Both the position numbers and the translations under genes were made by a program. Positions 33,040 to 44,144 of a DNA stretch of 64,000 nt are shown here, one piece after another. The DNA lies in assembly GCA_036867785.1 (NCBI GenBank), contig CP145414.1, positions 620,001 through 684,000 of the forward strand, in the 5' to 3' direction. Each line of letters opens with the position of its first letter. Positions within the stretch are counted from its first letter, which is position 1. Source of the stretch: Plasmodiophora brassicae (Eukaryota; Endomyxa: Phytomyxea; Phytomyxea; Plasmodiophorida). The notes below the pieces were generated by a model, which was not told the origin of the DNA, did not search any database, and was given only the letters and a program-made list of their open reading frames with translations.

Positions 33040-35653
33040 TCATTGGGATTGGGGCGCTGGCGAGGTGGCGGCCGTGCCTGACAGCTTCAAGCTGAGACGA
33101 CGGAACGTGTTCACAATCTTCTGCCCGATGTTCTGCTTCGGCTCGACGTGCGACAGCCTCAGGACGAAGGTCATGTTCCCGATTCGGACGGTGTCGTTCA
33201 ACGACACCGGTGCGTAGTGGACGCGGCTGCCGTTGACGAAGGTGCCCGATGATGATCCTAGGTCGAACACGTCGACGTTGGTGCGCGTGTACCCGAACCT
33301 GGCATGTGACCTCGACACGTCTGCGCTTTCCTGGACCAGGACGTCGCAGGAGTAATCGCGCCCGATCGTCAGCGTGTTGAGCTCGTGCGGGAACCCAACG
33401 GTGATCGGGGGGTGTTGGTGCCCGGTCGTCGACGAGGACGGCAGCGTCAGGACCAGGCTTGGCATCTCCAGTTCGATGTCATCTGCACGGGCGTGTTGAG
33501 AAAGCCGCAAAGGAGAACCTATCGACACCGACTTGGGAACGATGCCTGTTTCGGGTCGATAGGAAGCTCGGCGCTAGCCAGTTCACACTTCATGTAGTGG
33601 TGGAACGGTTTCGTTCGCCTCAGCTCCTCGAAGCACCCTTGCATTGTGGCACGAAGCCAGTCCCAGACCTGGAACACGCAGATCAGACCTCAGCGTTTGG
33701 TCTGACCGTGACGTCTACTAGACCGGCTCCAGGACATCGGCGTGGATGGGCGTGCCGCTTGACGCTGCTTTCATCAGGTACGATGCAATCGCTGCGGGAT
33801 CGGCGCCGGCCAGTGGTGTTAGCGCGTCCCTCGCGAAGAACCGTTTGTACAGATCGTGAAGCAGAGCAGGACGCTGTTCGTCATCGACGGATTCGTCCTG
33901 GAATTGAACGCAGGCCGCCATGACTGACATGGTTGATCACACAACGAGGCCCAGACAGGAGCGACATGTGGCTACTGACTCTGGGAGAGCGCCAAGCGGC
34001 TTGTATCTCGTAGAAACGTCAGGAATAGTTTTCGACCGTTCGGCCTGGCCATGAGCTCATCGACTGTGTACCCCGACTCCCTCATCGATGCGATCGCTTC
34101 GAATATCCGCCTGAAGCAATCGTTTAGAGGTGAAGCCGCCGAACGCAAACGGACGTTCGTGTAGCAGACAATGAACGGTCTGACTGAGATTCGTGCTTGA
34201 AGGTGACAGGGTCGTTCTCGAGCAGGGGTTCCTCGGTCGGGGTGTTTAGCAGTTTGCCATTGCCACCCCGGATGAGCTTCGTGAATGTGCTCATGCGTTT
34301 CGCGTGCGGTCGTCGATTGAAGCTCGATGATCGGCGGCGTTCCCGTTCGAGTTTCTCTTGGCGGCACCGGATCAGAACCGCCTCGATGGCCGCCATCCAT
34401 TCGCACAACGCGATGGCGTGTGGCATGCGAAGCTCGATCGAACGCAGGGCCGTCTGAATGGACAGCATGAATCGCCCCTTTCGGATCTCGTCCACGACTA
34501 GTGCCACCGTTGCAAGGTTCATGTTGAAGAACCTGGCGCACACGGTTCCTCATTGGGTATAGGCGACCAGAGGCGACGGCGTTTACGATATGGGTTCGTC
34601 AGCGGATTCGTTCTCGAACCAGTAGAGCGATTGATCTGAGCACACGTCGTTGGCACCGACATATGCTGCCAGTCAATGAATCATTACCATGGAGGACGAA
34701 CCAATACGTTCGGCCACGCCTGTCGGCGTCCGTCGGGGCGACCATCTCCAGGTGACCCGTGATCAGCTTTGAGAAGCTCTTCTGCAGAGATACGTCCATG
34801 GCGACGAGTCCTGCGGGTGACAGTTTGTCAACCAATACCGTTGTGGTCAACGGGGTACCCACCCGCATCTGACAGCACTTGTCGCATACGCAGCCGGCGC
34901 TGTTCGAGGACGTAAAATTGGTCGCTGTCGGTAATCGTTAGCGTTGTAGTGATCGTTGACGCGTCGGTATCATACCGAAGCATTGGCATGGCTTGTACCG
35001 CGGCCTGCGTTTTCTCCTGCCAGAGATCATCGCCGAGCAAACGTCGTAGGTCAGTTTCGACGGCCCTGACGAAGGCGGCCTTCGTGGGCTCATCTGGGCA
35101 TTTCAAGATGACGATCTAACGCGCAGGTCAGCAAGGGGAACTGCGACGAAATGACCCTATAACGAACCTGGTCGTTCGTCATGATCTTGATGACGTGGGC
35201 CGCCGTCTCGAACTCCAGGTACACCTTGTAGTCGGCGTCGTGTGCGGGCAGCTTGTCGTCGTCGCCTCCTTCTTTGCTAGCGTCCGCAATCGAGTATTCA
35301 CTCGGCAGAAGAAACGCAATGCGGAAGGCGCCAGTGTTGCTGGTGTCCTCCTGGCGTGGGCGATAGTACAGCACGTTGTTCGAAACTTCAACGTGGGACG
35401 TTTCCCAAGCGCACCCGGCCACGAAGTTGAACGACGTCGGCAATTGCATCTCAAGAGTGCCGAAGAAAACCGGCGTCTGCGTGTAGCTGAGCTTCTTGTT
35501 CGGCGCTGTGTGGTCCGGCAGGTACCGCAGCGTTTCAAGCATGTTCATCGTTGAGTCGTCCATGGACGACACCGAGTCCATGGTCGTCTCGACATCCGGT
35601 AGCGATTCGAACGCGGCATAGCTGATGTCCGTCTCCGTCGTCATGCCGGCCAT
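33040..35653 (-). CDS. PH-PH-RGS-FHA signalling protein
   Basis: Nine exons from MAGMTTETD (35653). Introns: 35116-35167, 34811-34862, 34636-34688, 34533-34586, 34111-34184, 33924-33979, 33669-33723 and 33483-33532. PH 1: FFGTLEMQLP, VEVSNNVLYYRPRQE, YKVYLEFE, KAAFVRAVETDL. PH 2: ITGHLEMVAP, TYWFVLH, SLYWFEN, RFMLSIQT, ALCEWMAAIEA. RGS: GYTVDELMARP, FLTFLRD, DLYKRFFA, VWDWLRATMQGCFEELRRTKPFHHYM. FHA: LTIGRDYSCD, SRSHARFGY, DLGSSSGTFVNGSRV, RIGNM. Phosphoinositide-recruited GTPase-activating protein with a phospho-reader is inferred. It is the complete paralogue of the gene cut by the left window edge. Confidence 0.88.
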
Positions 35654-35861
35654 GACGGTCGGTCGGCCTCGGATGCGTACCCTAGATACTGCTCAGGGTC
35701 GATCGAGGGCCGTCCCCATACAGATTCCAGGGTCGTTGACATCATGTATAAAACGCGCCCTGAACTGGCGTCCGTGGAGGGCCCGATGAAGGGTGCCGAT
35801 GCTGACGAGCCATTGTTGTTGCGGACACATTTGGGCGTTGTGTGCGTCGGTTGCGTCGCGC

Positions 35862-36311
35862 ATGACGGACGTTGCCCGCGACGCTGGGCAGAGTCGGAGC
35901 GCGACAGGGCGCGGCAGCTCGCAGCTGGCGGTACGGTACTGTGCACATTGCGGTGCGTCCTCCTTGATCACTGGTGAGGAGGGTTGCCGTTTGCGTGCGA
36001 TGCGTCGACCCGTGTCTGACGCGCTGCGCGGAGCAGATGTGGACCTAGAGACGAGCCCACGACGGAAGACGGATGGAGCAGCCATTGTCAGCGAAGTGGA
36101 GTCCGTGTGTCGACCGTTGATGAACTGGTCGGATTCGGCGACGATTATCAAGCGCGGCCCGAATCTGGTAGAGCAGCAAATCCGGCTGTTGTGCAAACGG
36201 TGCACACTCCCGCTCGCGTACCGATCGGATTCGGCCCCTGGATTGCTGTACGTGATCGACGGCGCGCTGTCGGACGACCCAAAAGCTTTCATGACGAAAT
36301 TCAAACACTGA
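35862..36311 (+). CDS. STEEP1: STEEP1-like protein
   Basis: Two exons, 35862-35973 and 36037-36311 (63-bp intron, GTGAGG donor). Family signatures: YCAHCGASSLIT at the first zinc-binding-like Cys pair, PRRKTDGAAIVSE, IKRGPNLVEQQIRLLCKRCTLPLAYRSD and LLYVIDGAL. STEEP1 helps cargo such as STING leave the ER in animals. This protist version lacks the long C-terminal coiled tail of the human protein and ends soon after the core. It lies 208 bp from the divergent PH-PH-RGS-FHA start. Confidence 0.82.
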   Translation: MTDVARDAGQSRSATGRGSSQLAVRYCAHCGASSLITGEEGCRLRAMRRPVSDALRGADVDLETSPRRKTDGAAIVSEVESVCRPLMNWSDSATIIKRGPNLVEQQIRLLCKRCTLPLAYRSDSAPGLLYVIDGALSDDPKAFMTKFKH

Positions 36312-36552
36312 CGACCTGCTTTCCGTGTTCAACGTCACCGTGCGATTTGACTGACCTATAAATTATTGTTTCTACGAGGGCTGGCGGGTATCGTTGCTCC
36401 TGCTTGTTCCTGTTTGTGCGGCCGCTCCAACCTACATGCACCGTTGGCAGACATAAATAAAGCAGGGGCATAATAAGTCATTGTCGTCGTGGCAGGCGTT
36501 CTGCCGGTCACACCGGCTTCAGCTCATCATTTTGGTTCCGGACCCCGCAGCG

Positions 36553-36815
36553 ATGGTGGTGGTTCCCGTGTTCACGTCCATTAACGCCGCTGTCAAGCGG
36601 ATGGATATGTGGGCGAAGATGTCGCGGCTCGCTGCCCCAGGTACCCGGACCTGACGTTCTGACGTTCAGTTGGACCTGATCGGGTGACAGCTCACCGAGA
36701 GTTCTACGAACGGCCCGGTGAGGTCCGCCGTCAAGCGCGAATGAAGAAGGAATATAGCAGGAAGATGCAACGCATTCGAGAACTGTTCCGGATGGACCAA
36801 GGTATCTTGTGGTGA
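36553..36815 (+). CDS. MRPS21: mitochondrial ribosomal protein bS21m
   Basis: Small two-exon gene: 36553-36640 (MVVVPVFTSINAAVKRM) and 36691-36815, joined by a 50-bp GTACCC...GACAG intron. The second exon gives the bS21 signature REFYERPGEVRRQARMKKEY followed by RKMQRIRELFRM. It binds the small mitochondrial ribosomal subunit near the 3' end of rRNA. An antisense open frame covers the same bases but has no family match. From 36816 to 37084 nothing is seen. Confidence 0.85.
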
Positions 36816-37084
36816 TGATAATGAATGGGTGTGGTATAACCGTTGTCAATTTCAGAGCAACGCGGGGCGAAGTTTGTCGCATTGAGTTGCTTCGTAGGTT
36901 GAGTGCTCACTGTTATCTGTAGGAAATAGGCATGACTGCGTCCCGTAAACGAGTCGCCGCAACGCCATCAGAGTAACATGTTCCCAACACAATACACTCT
37001 GCTGACAGGCCATTCACCGATTCGCGACGTCGGTGGAAACTGATGTTTACCAGAACGGACGAGATGCACATTTTAAGAAGATAC

Positions 37085-38467
37085 TCAGTAGCCAAAGAGC
37101 CACCCGAACAAGTAACAGAACCAGCTGTTACAGGGGAATTTGACTCCCAGCTCCATGAGCTTGTTGAAAGCGGCGCTGAAGTCTTTGAAGAACAGAGCCT
37201 CGTCCTTTGCGTACATCTCGACGTACTTCTTGAACTTAGGGTCTTCGATAAGCGCGAGGTCGGTCGGCAACATCATCAGCTTGCCGGTTTTGTCTTCGAA
37301 CTGCTTAGGACCCTTCCACTTCTTCTCGGTCCATTTCTCTTCCAAAAGAAGACGGAAGAATTCGTTGCTGAACGTGGTCGGGGCATTAGTCCAGGGCCCA
37401 GAATATCCAGATGCGTTGGGATGGCAACGGCCAATGGCTATAGAATGGGGGGAATATTAGTCACAGGCTCACAACGGTATGGAGGTTGCTTACCATGGGC
37501 TCCCAAGAGAGCGACGATTTCGCGATCGTTGAAACCCATGCGGTAGAAGATATCGCGGATGTGTTGGGGTCCCTTTTCGGCATCAGGTAGCCGACCGTCA
37601 GGCGGGCAGTAAGTGCCATCAACCTTGTCGCTCCGGCCTGTTATCGAGTGTTCACAGGAGTCATGAAGGTTCCGCGCTAAATGGATTACCTGGACGCCAT
37701 GGGATTGCCGGGCCACCCATCTCCTGGATCGCGACGACGCCCGCGAGTGTCCACATATCGGCATACGACACACCTACCAGGCGCTTCGGTGTGAGTGGCT
37801 ACGGCTAAACCGATCTGATTGACATCGATACCAGGATACTTGGCCTTCAGGGGCTCCAGGACCTGACGAGCGACCGCCAGACCAGCATTTGCACCATGGT
37901 CACACTCTGGCTTGAAGCGCATTGTGGCTCCATCCGACCTGACAGGCGCTCAGGTATTTGAACACACGCCGGAATCTAAAGTAGAGTCTTACCCTCCGGG
38001 ACATTTCTTGTCACCCTTGTCGAATGTTCCCGCCGCGTGCCATGCAAGACGAACCAGGACCGGGCCGTACGAGCCATCGTCATATCTAGGGTCCTTCTCA
38101 AGGATTGCGGCCTATTGGAGCTCATTCAGAAGGGAATACCACGTCCGGTACAAGGCAGATCCATACAATATCTTTGCGCAACTGGGCGTAATCCACCTTT
38201 GCTTCCGCTTCCTTCTTGGGAGCGTCGCAGAATGCAGTCCCCATCGTCACAGCAACCACCGATACACCAGCAGCCGCACCCGCAAATGGGAGCCACCCGT
38301 TGCCACTTCCCCATCGGTCACTCCCCGCCTGAGTCGCCAGCGTACGAGCCGTGAACCCGGCAAACGCCCCTGTAACCACTTCGTTAACATGCCAACGTAG
38401 CCGGACACCAAAGCGAACCTTTCGGGGTCGCGCGCACAGCCACCGAGCGAATCGAACGACCCAACAT
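37085..38467 (-). CDS. CCP1: mitochondrial cytochrome c peroxidase
   Basis: Class I haem peroxidase that removes hydrogen peroxide using cytochrome c. Presequence [17 protein letters not shown], then a hydrophobic stretch ([14 protein letters not shown]). Distal site [11 protein letters not shown], then [36 protein letters not shown], proximal site [19 protein letters not shown] with the family Trp, and [15 protein letters not shown]. The first intron is 38370-38418, another ends at 37927 (GTAAGA donor), and a GTAAGC donor follows GAH. An extra hydrophobic tail ([11 protein letters not shown]) after the usual C-terminus is odd and may be a membrane anchor. Confidence 0.92.
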
Positions 38468-38880
38468 GACGACGGAAGTCGGCGACCACCGAATCCGGTT
38501 GCCCAAATTTGATGTCAAAGTTTTCGCCACGTGCCGCCCCACGCCCACTGGCCGTGCCGTGACGGTGGTACGTGTGCGCATGCGCGCGCACCCGCGGCCC
38601 GCGCCGCCGCCTCGTTACGCGTTTTGTCACTGGTTTTGCTCACGGCAAGGAACTTGTGGGCAGCCGCCAACGGCCATCCTCAATGTCGATTCTGGTGCAG
38701 TATGGTGCGTCTGTGGAGATCGGCACCGTTTGCAAAGACACGGAAATCATAATACCGAAAGTGCACGACCGCATCGTCACGACACGAAAGTGTGCTGACG
38801 CAGCTCCGTCGGTCGCGTCTGCACCATTTCGTTCATATCGGCAGGTACAGCACAGGCCGTTGCCATCTCCGGTCACCTGA
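38466..38880 (+). CDS. small unknown protein
   Basis: A possible two-exon gene: [19 protein letters not shown], then a phase-0 GTACGTG donor near 38567 and acceptor CAAG at about 38649, then GSRQRPSSMSILVQYGASVEIG and TEIIIPKV. The product would be about 110 residues and beta-rich, with no family recognised. Its ATG shares two bases with the divergent CCP ATG, so the true start may lie inside. From 38881 to 39125 nothing is supported. Confidence 0.35.
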
Positions 38881-39125
38881 CGCTGAAGTAGGTATCGGCA
38901 ACGTAAGGTAAATATAATTGGCTTTTTATTCCCTGCATCGGCGCCATGTCGTAAGCCGCCTGATTCTGAAGCAGCTATCGCGTTCCTGCGCAGTGGCGCC
39001 GCCAACTATTACTGCTTTTGTTTGCCTGGGATGACGCCCTTTTTTACAGGAAATCAGCCCAGCTGACGAAGCGCCCTCGGTCAATCTTCGGGGATAGAAA
39101 ATATCTACACAGTCGTTCGGGATCG

Positions 39126-40514
39126 ATGACGGAACGGGAGCATGTCGATGTGGCGGTCATTGGAGGGGGGATCGGCGGTTTGGCTCTGGCCCACCGTCTT
39201 ATGCAGCGCCAGGGGACGCCATGTCGCGTGACGGTCTACGAGCGGGATGTGGGCGCCCGGTCGCGGCCACAGGGGTTTCAGATCGGGTTGAACCCGGACG
39301 GCATCAACGCGCTGCGAGAATGTTGTGGCACTGAACCCGATGTCCTCGAGGCGCTGTCGTCCTTGTTCACGCGGGACTCGGTCCAGGGATTCGCAATGGT
39401 CGACGCGAACCTTTCGCCAATGATGTCGTTCGGTGTGAAAAAGATGGCGGATGCAGTCTCGTCTGGCCTTCGATCTCCATCAGCATTTGGTGGCACGGTC
39501 GATCGCTGGCGCTTGCGTGACATCCTAGCAGACTCATTGAAGGAAGGCGAGCGGGGTGACGGTACACGTGCAGGTATCGTGTACGGCAAGCAGGCCGTCT
39601 CCTACGAAATCACACCGACCGGGGCAGTTCAAGTTCGGTTCTCAGATGGGTGGGACGTGACGGCTGATATCGTTATCGGGGCCGACGGTGCCAATTCAAA
39701 GCTTCGCGCGATTCGGACCCCCTCCCTTGAGCACCGTCCGATTGGCGTCATCAACACCGGCGGGTTTGTCGCGTTTGATGGCAAGCGCTTTCCTAAAGTG
39801 AACTCGGCCGTGTTCGGTGATGGGAAGCGCCCACCTCACCTGGTACGCGCAATGAGCCGTAACGGCGTGTCCGTCCTCATGCTGCCCTTCCGGAGTCCCG
39901 ACAACAATATGCAGCTGATCCTGGGTACTACAATGCCGGCGCCTGGCGGAGACGCCATCGCGTTTATCCAAGAAGCCGGGCTGGATAAAGGCACTGCGGA
40001 GCCTGAAGTGCTTCGAGGTCGCGTCAAGCAGCTGTGCTTGGATGCTGTTAAGCGCGCGAAGTTTGATCAGGAGCTGATCACCATGTACAGCGAGATGGAC
40101 CCGTCTTCCGTGTTCGACAAATTCCGAAACGATCTGGCCATTATCATGCCCATGAAGAGCAACCCGTTCGCAACCGGCAACGAGCACGAGGGGCGCGTCA
40201 CCCTGATCGGGGACGCGCTTCACGCTATGACAACCCATCGCGGCCTGGGTGCGAACACGGCGCTGATGGACGCCGCCGACCTCGGCGCTGCCATCGAACG
40301 TGCCGCCTCTTCGGCTGGGGCCAGCAGCAATCGTATCTCGTCGATACGCTCCGCCATCACCGCCGTCGAACCGAAACTCGCCAAACGCGGGTTCGACAAT
40401 ATACGCGCGTCCCTGCAGAGCACGAACTCGATGTGCCTAACCGGGTGGAAAGCCATGATGCGTGACGCCGTCATCCGGTGCATCGGGTTCGTATTGTGGG
40501 TGCTGGGCAAATAG
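39126..40514 (+). CDS. FAD-dependent monooxygenase
   Basis: Intronless, 462 codons, MTEREHVDVAVIGGGIGGLALAHR. Group A flavin monooxygenase fold: GxGxxG dinucleotide motif at residues about 11-16, an Arg at VYERD closing the first beta-alpha-beta, the middle motif IGADGANSKLR, and the late FAD ribityl motif LIGDALHAM with RGLGANTALMDAADL. The C-terminal hydrophobic stretch (VIRCIGFVLWVLG) may anchor it. Substrate unknown. Relatives hydroxylate aromatics or cyclise polyketides. Being intronless among intron-rich neighbours may hint at later acquisition. An in-frame start 36 codons upstream is less likely. Confidence 0.88.
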   Translation: MTEREHVDVAVIGGGIGGLALAHRLMQRQGTPCRVTVYERDVGARSRPQGFQIGLNPDGINALRECCGTEPDVLEALSSLFTRDSVQGFAMVDANLSPMMSFGVKKMADAVSSGLRSPSAFGGTVDRWRLRDILADSLKEGERGDGTRAGIVYGKQAVSYEITPTGAVQVRFSDGWDVTADIVIGADGANSKLRAIRTPSLEHRPIGVINTGGFVAFDGKRFPKVNSAVFGDGKRPPHLVRAMSRNGVSVLMLPFRSPDNNMQLILGTTMPAPGGDAIAFIQEAGLDKGTAEPEVLRGRVKQLCLDAVKRAKFDQELITMYSEMDPSSVFDKFRNDLAIIMPMKSNPFATGNEHEGRVTLIGDALHAMTTHRGLGANTALMDAADLGAAIERAASSAGASSNRISSIRSAITAVEPKLAKRGFDNIRASLQSTNSMCLTGWKAMMRDAVIRCIGFVLWVLGK

Positions 40515-40737
40515 GCGGGTGGAATACAGCCGACTGGAAGACAGTACCGTTATACCCAGCACGATGACAATACAGAGTCATGTGGGCGAGAATGGATTAC
40601 GCCCGAGAGCCGAGCGTCGGTTTTTGCGGCGTCGCCGGTTCATTTCTGGAATGACGTCGTCACGGTCGTTCTAACGGCGACGTGCGGATTGTGGCTCTTT
40701 GCCATTGCGACGGGGCCGGCGGCCGGCTGGCATCACG

Positions 40738-43465
40738 ATGAACGCGAAGTCGAGTCGCGTGGCGCGAGGTCTGCCCGAGACAGTGGGATCATCGGATGAT
40801 GCCTGAAATGGTTTGCAGGTTTGGTCCCGAGGCGGCTCAAGAAGGTGGCAACTGGAGGCGATGGCGAGCTGAAAACGGATGAAGAGGCACCGGTGGCCAA
40901 TACGCCGCTTGTAAATTTGAGGACGACGCTGGAACTGTTCGGGCTGCCTGGTTTCAAGGTCGACATGTATGTCGAGCGGAGGATCAAGGACAGCAAAGAG
41001 GTCAGCGGCCACCGGGACGAACTGTCGACAAGGAAGGTGCTCTTGAACGAGGCTTTGAAGACGTTTGTCACCGATAATTACCGGAAATTCATCCATACCT
41101 CGAAGGAAATCGAACGTAGTCTACGCGCGCGCATATGCTCACTTCGCGTCTCTAATCACGTTTCTCTGGCAGACATCGAAGGGGACATGTCCAACCTGTA
41201 CAACACGCTGACTCACTATTCGGGTGCATTGAAGAAGTTGCAGGATATGTCGTTTACGTCCGAAATCGAGGACGGTTGGTAGATCGTCCGATGCATTCTT
41301 CGACATTGTGTGATTCCACTTTGTGTAGGGAACATCACGCAGTCAATGGATAACGACACCCAGGACACGAAACCGCACAGCACGGATCTTCTTGGTGAGG
41401 TGCTGGAAGAACTTGGCACCCTGATGTTCGAGAGCAAGTTGGATCAGGCGGTTACTCTGATAACTTCGGTTATGGACCGCATCAATCTTAGTGATCCGAA
41501 GAAAGATGACGTCATAATGGCAAAACAGGCCATCAAGGGCAAGCTGGGACAGCTGATTGGGCTGTTGTCCGAAGCCACTCAGGTCCGGCCCCTGTATGGT
41601 TCGTTGCACGAGCGTTTCTGAGTTTGCCTCAGTCGGACGTTCTCAAATCTAGTGAGCGGCGACGCTACTTGAACCATATTGTCCAGCTGGGGTATCCTGA
41701 AAAGGCATTGAGGCTCTTTCTGCAACATCGACGTTCTGTCCTTCGCGCGTCCTACGGTATGCTCGGCATGACGAGACCAAGATGGTTACGCAAACTCAGT
41801 TCGTGGCTGTGTACAGGCCAGATTCGGTCAACTGGCGAGTTGACATCGTACATTACTGACGTATCCGGCATTATATTCTCAACTGTCGCAATGGCGTGGA
41901 TCGATTTCCGCCGTATATTTCGCCAGCCAGCTCGAGCATCGGCGTTCTATCGTTGGGTCATTGACGAGCTGTACGCCTTCGACGACACGTTTACTCGGCT
42001 CGTGTTCCAGTCCGACTCAGCCTTCCGCGTCGTCTGCCAATGTGTTCACCTAGCTGTTCTGTCTTGCAAAGTATTGGAAAAGCAAGGAATGCGCTTCTCG
42101 TTCATGCTGGAGACCCTCTTTTATGATGCACTGGTCGGTTCGTACTGCAGTCCTACTACGAACAGTCTAACATGGGATTTGGACGCAGAGAGCCGCCTTT
42201 CAGTCCTACAGTATAGCTGTTCGACAAACTGTATCAAAATCGGTCAAGGCCGAGAACTGGGAAATCGAGCAAGCCTGGGTAAAGCAATCGGTATCGTCGG
42301 AAACTGCAGAGAAGGTCGGAATCGTGCCGCAGTCTGCACGGGCAAGGCTCATGACTGTTTTACAGCTCTCTATAACGAAGAGCGCCCGCAATCTCTACGA
42401 TACCGTGCATCAGTTCATCCTGGATATGAAGTTGGTTCTGATCAACCCGGCTCTGTTTGACCCGACTGTAAACGATCTACTTCCGTTGGCCATATCCGGC
42501 ATTCGTAGTCTTTTCGAAGACTATCTCTTGGCAATGACCGCTGCGTCGAAATCGGATATGATATCAGATGCACAAGGCATGTCGATTGTAGCAAACTGCT
42601 ACTTCTTAGCGGAGGATCTGTTCCCCCGCATCAAGAAGCAACTCGCTGGAAAAGTCGACATGAAACGAGGTACGTTACCGTTCCGTTTGATACTGGGCCG
42701 TTGTTACCTACTGGCGATCAGGTTTGTCCAACATTGCCGCGTTTCACGACCAGCTTGGGAAGTTTTACAAGGCGCAGCGCGACTTTTTCTTTCAACAACG
42801 CGGTGAAGTATGGGTTCGAGATGTCATCCGATGGCCCGCAAATGCCAGTGCATGGTACAAGGAAGGCGGTAATCCGGACGCTCCCGTTGAGACGCCTTCC
42901 CCGGGTTTCATCAACTTCGGAAAGTACTTGGAAACGTTGCAGTCGTTGGCGAAAAGCTGTTTGGATGTAAGTCACTTGTGCTGCTTGTCTCCCTTTGGGA
43001 TCCTTATTCGTCGACGTAAAGGCGGAAGTACCGAGAATGCAATCCCGCGCCGTTGCCGAAGTTCTGTCGCTTCTACGTTCGGATGCGCAATGGTCACACG
43101 CTCCCGAGAAATTCGACACCCGAGCCTACCGGCAGCTCGTTCTGGACATGATGTTCACGAAAATGGCTGAGGGTGGCAGTGGCCACTACCTGGACAGCAT
43201 ATCGAGGTACATCGGGGAAATTGTAGGGCAGGCCCGTAAACGCTTGGTTAATCCGGGCGATGCATCCGCCGTCGATGAGGCATGGGCTGTCACCATCGTG
43301 GATTGCATGCCCGAGAAATCCCGACTGTCGCTGGTGTCCGTCGGGGATAACGCTGCCCCTGATAGACCGCCCGCTCAATTGGTGCTGCCGGCCCGAACTC
43401 CTCGAACTACCCGGGCGCTCTCAACAATGCCCTCTAAACCTAAATCATCGAGTAAAGATCTATAG
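40738..43465 (+). CDS. EXO84: exocyst subunit EXO84
   Basis: Tethers secretory vesicles to the plasma membrane. A short first exon (MNAKSSRVARG; intron 40769-40818) leads into FGLPGFKVDMYVERRIKDSKEV, the Exo84 N-terminal coil with ALKTFVTDNYRKFIHTSKEIER. Next come IEGDMSNLYNTLTHYSGALKKLQ, an acidic linker, ELGTLMFESKLDQAVTLI, ERRRYLNHIVQLGYPEKALRLFL and IIFSTVAMAWIDFRRIF. Long helical C-terminal exons follow (FYRWVIDELYAFDDTFTRLV; LVLINPALFDPTVNDL; FINFGKYLETLQSLAK). At least six introns. No PH domain is apparent between the coil and the helical bundle, unlike the yeast protein. Confidence 0.85.
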
Positions 43466-44144
43466 ATGTGTGCATAGACGCGACTGTTCGAGGAGGACGA
43501 AACACCGGAAGGCATCATCAAGGTCCGGTTGCCAAACGGAGAACCCAGGAGTTGTCCACGAAGGACACCGTCGCACTCGCGAAAGTGGGGTCTGCAGCAA
43601 TTCACAAGGGCCGCGCTCTTCAAGCGATTCCTTATCTGGCGGTCTCGAGCGCTTCCGTCAAACACGTCGACGCACTCTACCGAGGCCGCCCTTGATCCGG
43701 GCGTTAAGCTTGCTCGCTGGCGAGCGTTGCCTCGGCCTTCGGTTGCAGAAGGGCGAGCGGTCGAGACATTGGGTCGGTAGTCGAGTTGCATCGTCGTCTG
43801 GGGAGCAAGTAGCAGTACCTAGGCGATGAGGTCGTTGAGAATCCATGACGTCGGGAGCTCGTCCCGATTCTGGTCTTTGCAGCGGACCAGCTCGACAGGG
43901 CCTGGCCTTATCGTCAACAAGCGACACCCGAGTTACCAACGCCATGTCCCGACGACGAGGGACAGTCGTCCGCGATCGTTGCCGGAATCGGGGGCCTCCA
44001 CTCGGCGTCATGGTCGTCGCTTGCCGTGCACTATGCTCAGTAGTACGTAGATCGGCAACGGCGACCTAAACTGTCGAGTCGCGACGTCTGTGACGCGTCT
44101 CTGAATAAAATGTGCTGAACGGGGGGATCACAACGGCGCCGACC
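43466..44144. other. unresolved interval after EXO84
   Basis: A plus-strand stretch after an AG at 43478 reads TRLFEEDETPEGIIKVRLPNG, which looks coding and is reminiscent of a UBX-domain start. Nothing downstream completes such a domain, and no ATG precedes it. It could be the last exon of an alternative EXO84 form or a fragment. The rest of the interval, about 43790-44144, has no supported gene. Confidence 0.25.

Noticed and set aside
36508-36882. 124-codon minus-strand frame
   Set aside because: It overlaps the plus-strand bS21m gene, whose signature is unambiguous after splicing.
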